Assembly (NCBI GenBank): GCA_020350905.1
Contig: CP070843.1
Span: 1,648,027-1,654,754, forward strand
DNA from: Deltaproteobacteria bacterium
Lineage (GTDB): Bacteria > Desulfobacterota > Syntrophobacteria > BM002
Direction of reading: 5' to 3'
DNA: 6,728 bases
Shown here: one piece after another, positions 5,884-6,728 of the stretch
Position numbering within the stretch: the stretch's first letter is position 1
Layout of the letters: every line of letters starts with the position of its first letter
Notes under the pieces: generated by a model
What the model was told of the DNA's origin: nothing
What the model saw: the letters and a program-made list of their open reading frames with translations, nothing else
The model's database searches: none
Translations under genes and position numbers: made by a program

Positions 5884-6728
5884 ATGAAGGTACTTATCAT
5901 CGGCAGTGGTGGACGCGATCACACTATCGCTTGGAAGTTTTCCCAGAGTTCAAGGGTGAAGAAAATCTATGTTGCCCACGGGAACGCCGGAATTTCGCAG
6001 ACTGCAGAGTGTGTCAATGCCCGGTCCATAGAAGAAATGCTTGCCTTTGCCTCCAGTGAGAGTATCGACCTTACCTTTGTAGGGCCGGAGAGCCCTCTTT
6101 CAGCCGGAATTGTCGATCTCTTTGAGAAGGAAGGGCTGGACATAGTTGGGCCGAGCCAAGCCGCAAGCCGGCTGGAGTCATCCAAATGCTATGCGAAAGA
6201 GATAATGCGTGATCTCGGGATTCCGGTGGCTGATTTCGAGATCTTTGACGACCCGGATAAGGCCCGGGACTATGTACGCGGCGTGGGATATCCGGTGGTG
6301 GTCAAGGCGGACGGCTTGGCGGCGGGTAAAGGCTCTCTGGTCTGTGATGATGTGGCCCAGGCAGAGGATGCCGTCCACCTGCTCATGGAAAAGCGAATCT
6401 TCGGGGACTCGGGGAGCAAGGTGGAAATTGAGCGGCGGCTGTATGGTCGAGAGCTCTCATTCTTCTGTTTCACAGACGGCAACTCGGTGATGCCCATGGT
6501 GGCAGCCCAAGACTACAAGAGGGCTCGGGATAACGACGAGGGCAAGAACACCGGTGGCATGGGGTCCTACTCTCCCCATCCCTGGCTCACCGAAGAGATG
6601 AGCCAGATCATAATGGATCGAGTGGTGCAGCCGCTCATTACAGGCTTCAAAGAAAAGACCGGCGTCGTTTACAAGGGCGTTCTCTATGCAGGGCTGATGT
6701 TGGTGGAAGAGCAGGACTCCATAACTCC
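5884..6728 (+). CDS. purD: Phosphoribosylamine-glycine ligase (GAR synthetase), C-terminus outside window
   Basis: The first 281 residues of an enzyme usually about 420-430 long. It joins glycine to phosphoribosylamine using ATP, the second step of de novo purine synthesis, in the cytoplasm. The N-domain begins MKVLIIGSGGRDH, then has HGNAGIS (32-38) and VGPESPLSAGIVD (66-78). The ATP-grasp domain has VVVKADGLAAGKG (138-150) as the phosphate-binding loop, IFGDSGSKVEIE (172-183), the QDYKRARDND segment (209-218), NTGGMGSYSP (222-231) and GVLYAGLMLVEE (265-276). All are diagnostic of PurD. Two small departures from the usual sequence are visible: GGRDH where GGREH is common, and IERRLYGRE where IEE-L-GEE is common. 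The ATG at 5884 is preferred, with a purine-rich GGGGGAG just upstream at rather short spacing; a GTG at 5881 is a less likely alternative. It is transcribed away from the kinase operon and probably unrelated to it. Confidence 0.96.
   Translation, partial: MKVLIIGSGGRDHTIAWKFSQSSRVKKIYVAHGNAGISQTAECVNARSIEEMLAFASSESIDLTFVGPESPLSAGIVDLFEKEGLDIVGPSQAASRLESSKCYAKEIMRDLGIPVADFEIFDDPDKARDYVRGVGYPVVVKADGLAAGKGSLVCDDVAQAEDAVHLLMEKRIFGDSGSKVEIERRLYGRELSFFCFTDGNSVMPMVAAQDYKRARDNDEGKNTGGMGSYSPHPWLTEEMSQIIMDRVVQPLITGFKEKTGVVYKGVLYAGLMLVEEQDSIT

Overview
The window looks like a chromosomal piece of a mesophilic anaerobic Desulfobacterota (delta-proteobacterial) genome. This is inferred from several things: a soluble multi-PAS histidine kinase starting with the MAKPTYEEL-type coiled coil common in that group, an NtrC-type sigma54 activator, a bacterial archaemetzincin, and a Cys-rich GcvH-like protein of a kind I associate with sulfate- and metal-reducing lineages. 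Genus cannot be determined by eye. Base composition is moderate overall but very uneven between genes. There is no IS element, tRNA, rRNA or CRISPR array.

Layout. Positions 1-927 (minus) hold the first 309 codons of a GcvH-like protein whose C-terminus lies outside the window. Positions 928-1613 are a 686-bp non-coding stretch. Its left part carries a near-perfect sigma54 promoter (995-1010), a full-consensus IHF-like site (1126-1138) and a 10-bp inverted repeat (1158-1194), all placed to drive the GcvH-like gene. Its right part (about 1255-1560) is a GC-rich, hairpin-rich block with no recognisable gene. Positions 1614-5586 (minus) form a three-gene unit transcribed histidine kinase -> sigma54 response regulator -> archaemetzincin. 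A sigma70-like -10 box lies upstream at 5630-5635. Positions 5587-5883 are the divergent intergenic region, and 5884-6728 (plus) is the start of purD, truncated by the window end.

How the genes may work together. The kinase has three PAS domains, one with a cluster of cysteines, and no membrane segment, so it probably senses a cytoplasmic signal. It should phosphorylate Asp55 of the adjacent regulator, which keeps the GAFTGA loop needed to activate sigma54 RNA polymerase. The only convincing sigma54 promoter in the window lies just beyond the operon, in front of the GcvH-like gene, with enhancer-like and IHF-like elements upstream. The simplest reading is a self-contained circuit: PAS kinase -> sigma54 regulator -> expression of a two-module cysteine-cluster protein. 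Its GcvH-like fold has lost the lipoyl lysine and so cannot be a normal glycine-cleavage carrier. The archaemetzincin is apparently translated in coupling with the regulator, which adds a proteolytic arm. purD is housekeeping purine biosynthesis and appears unrelated. The circuit is an inference from arrangement and motifs.
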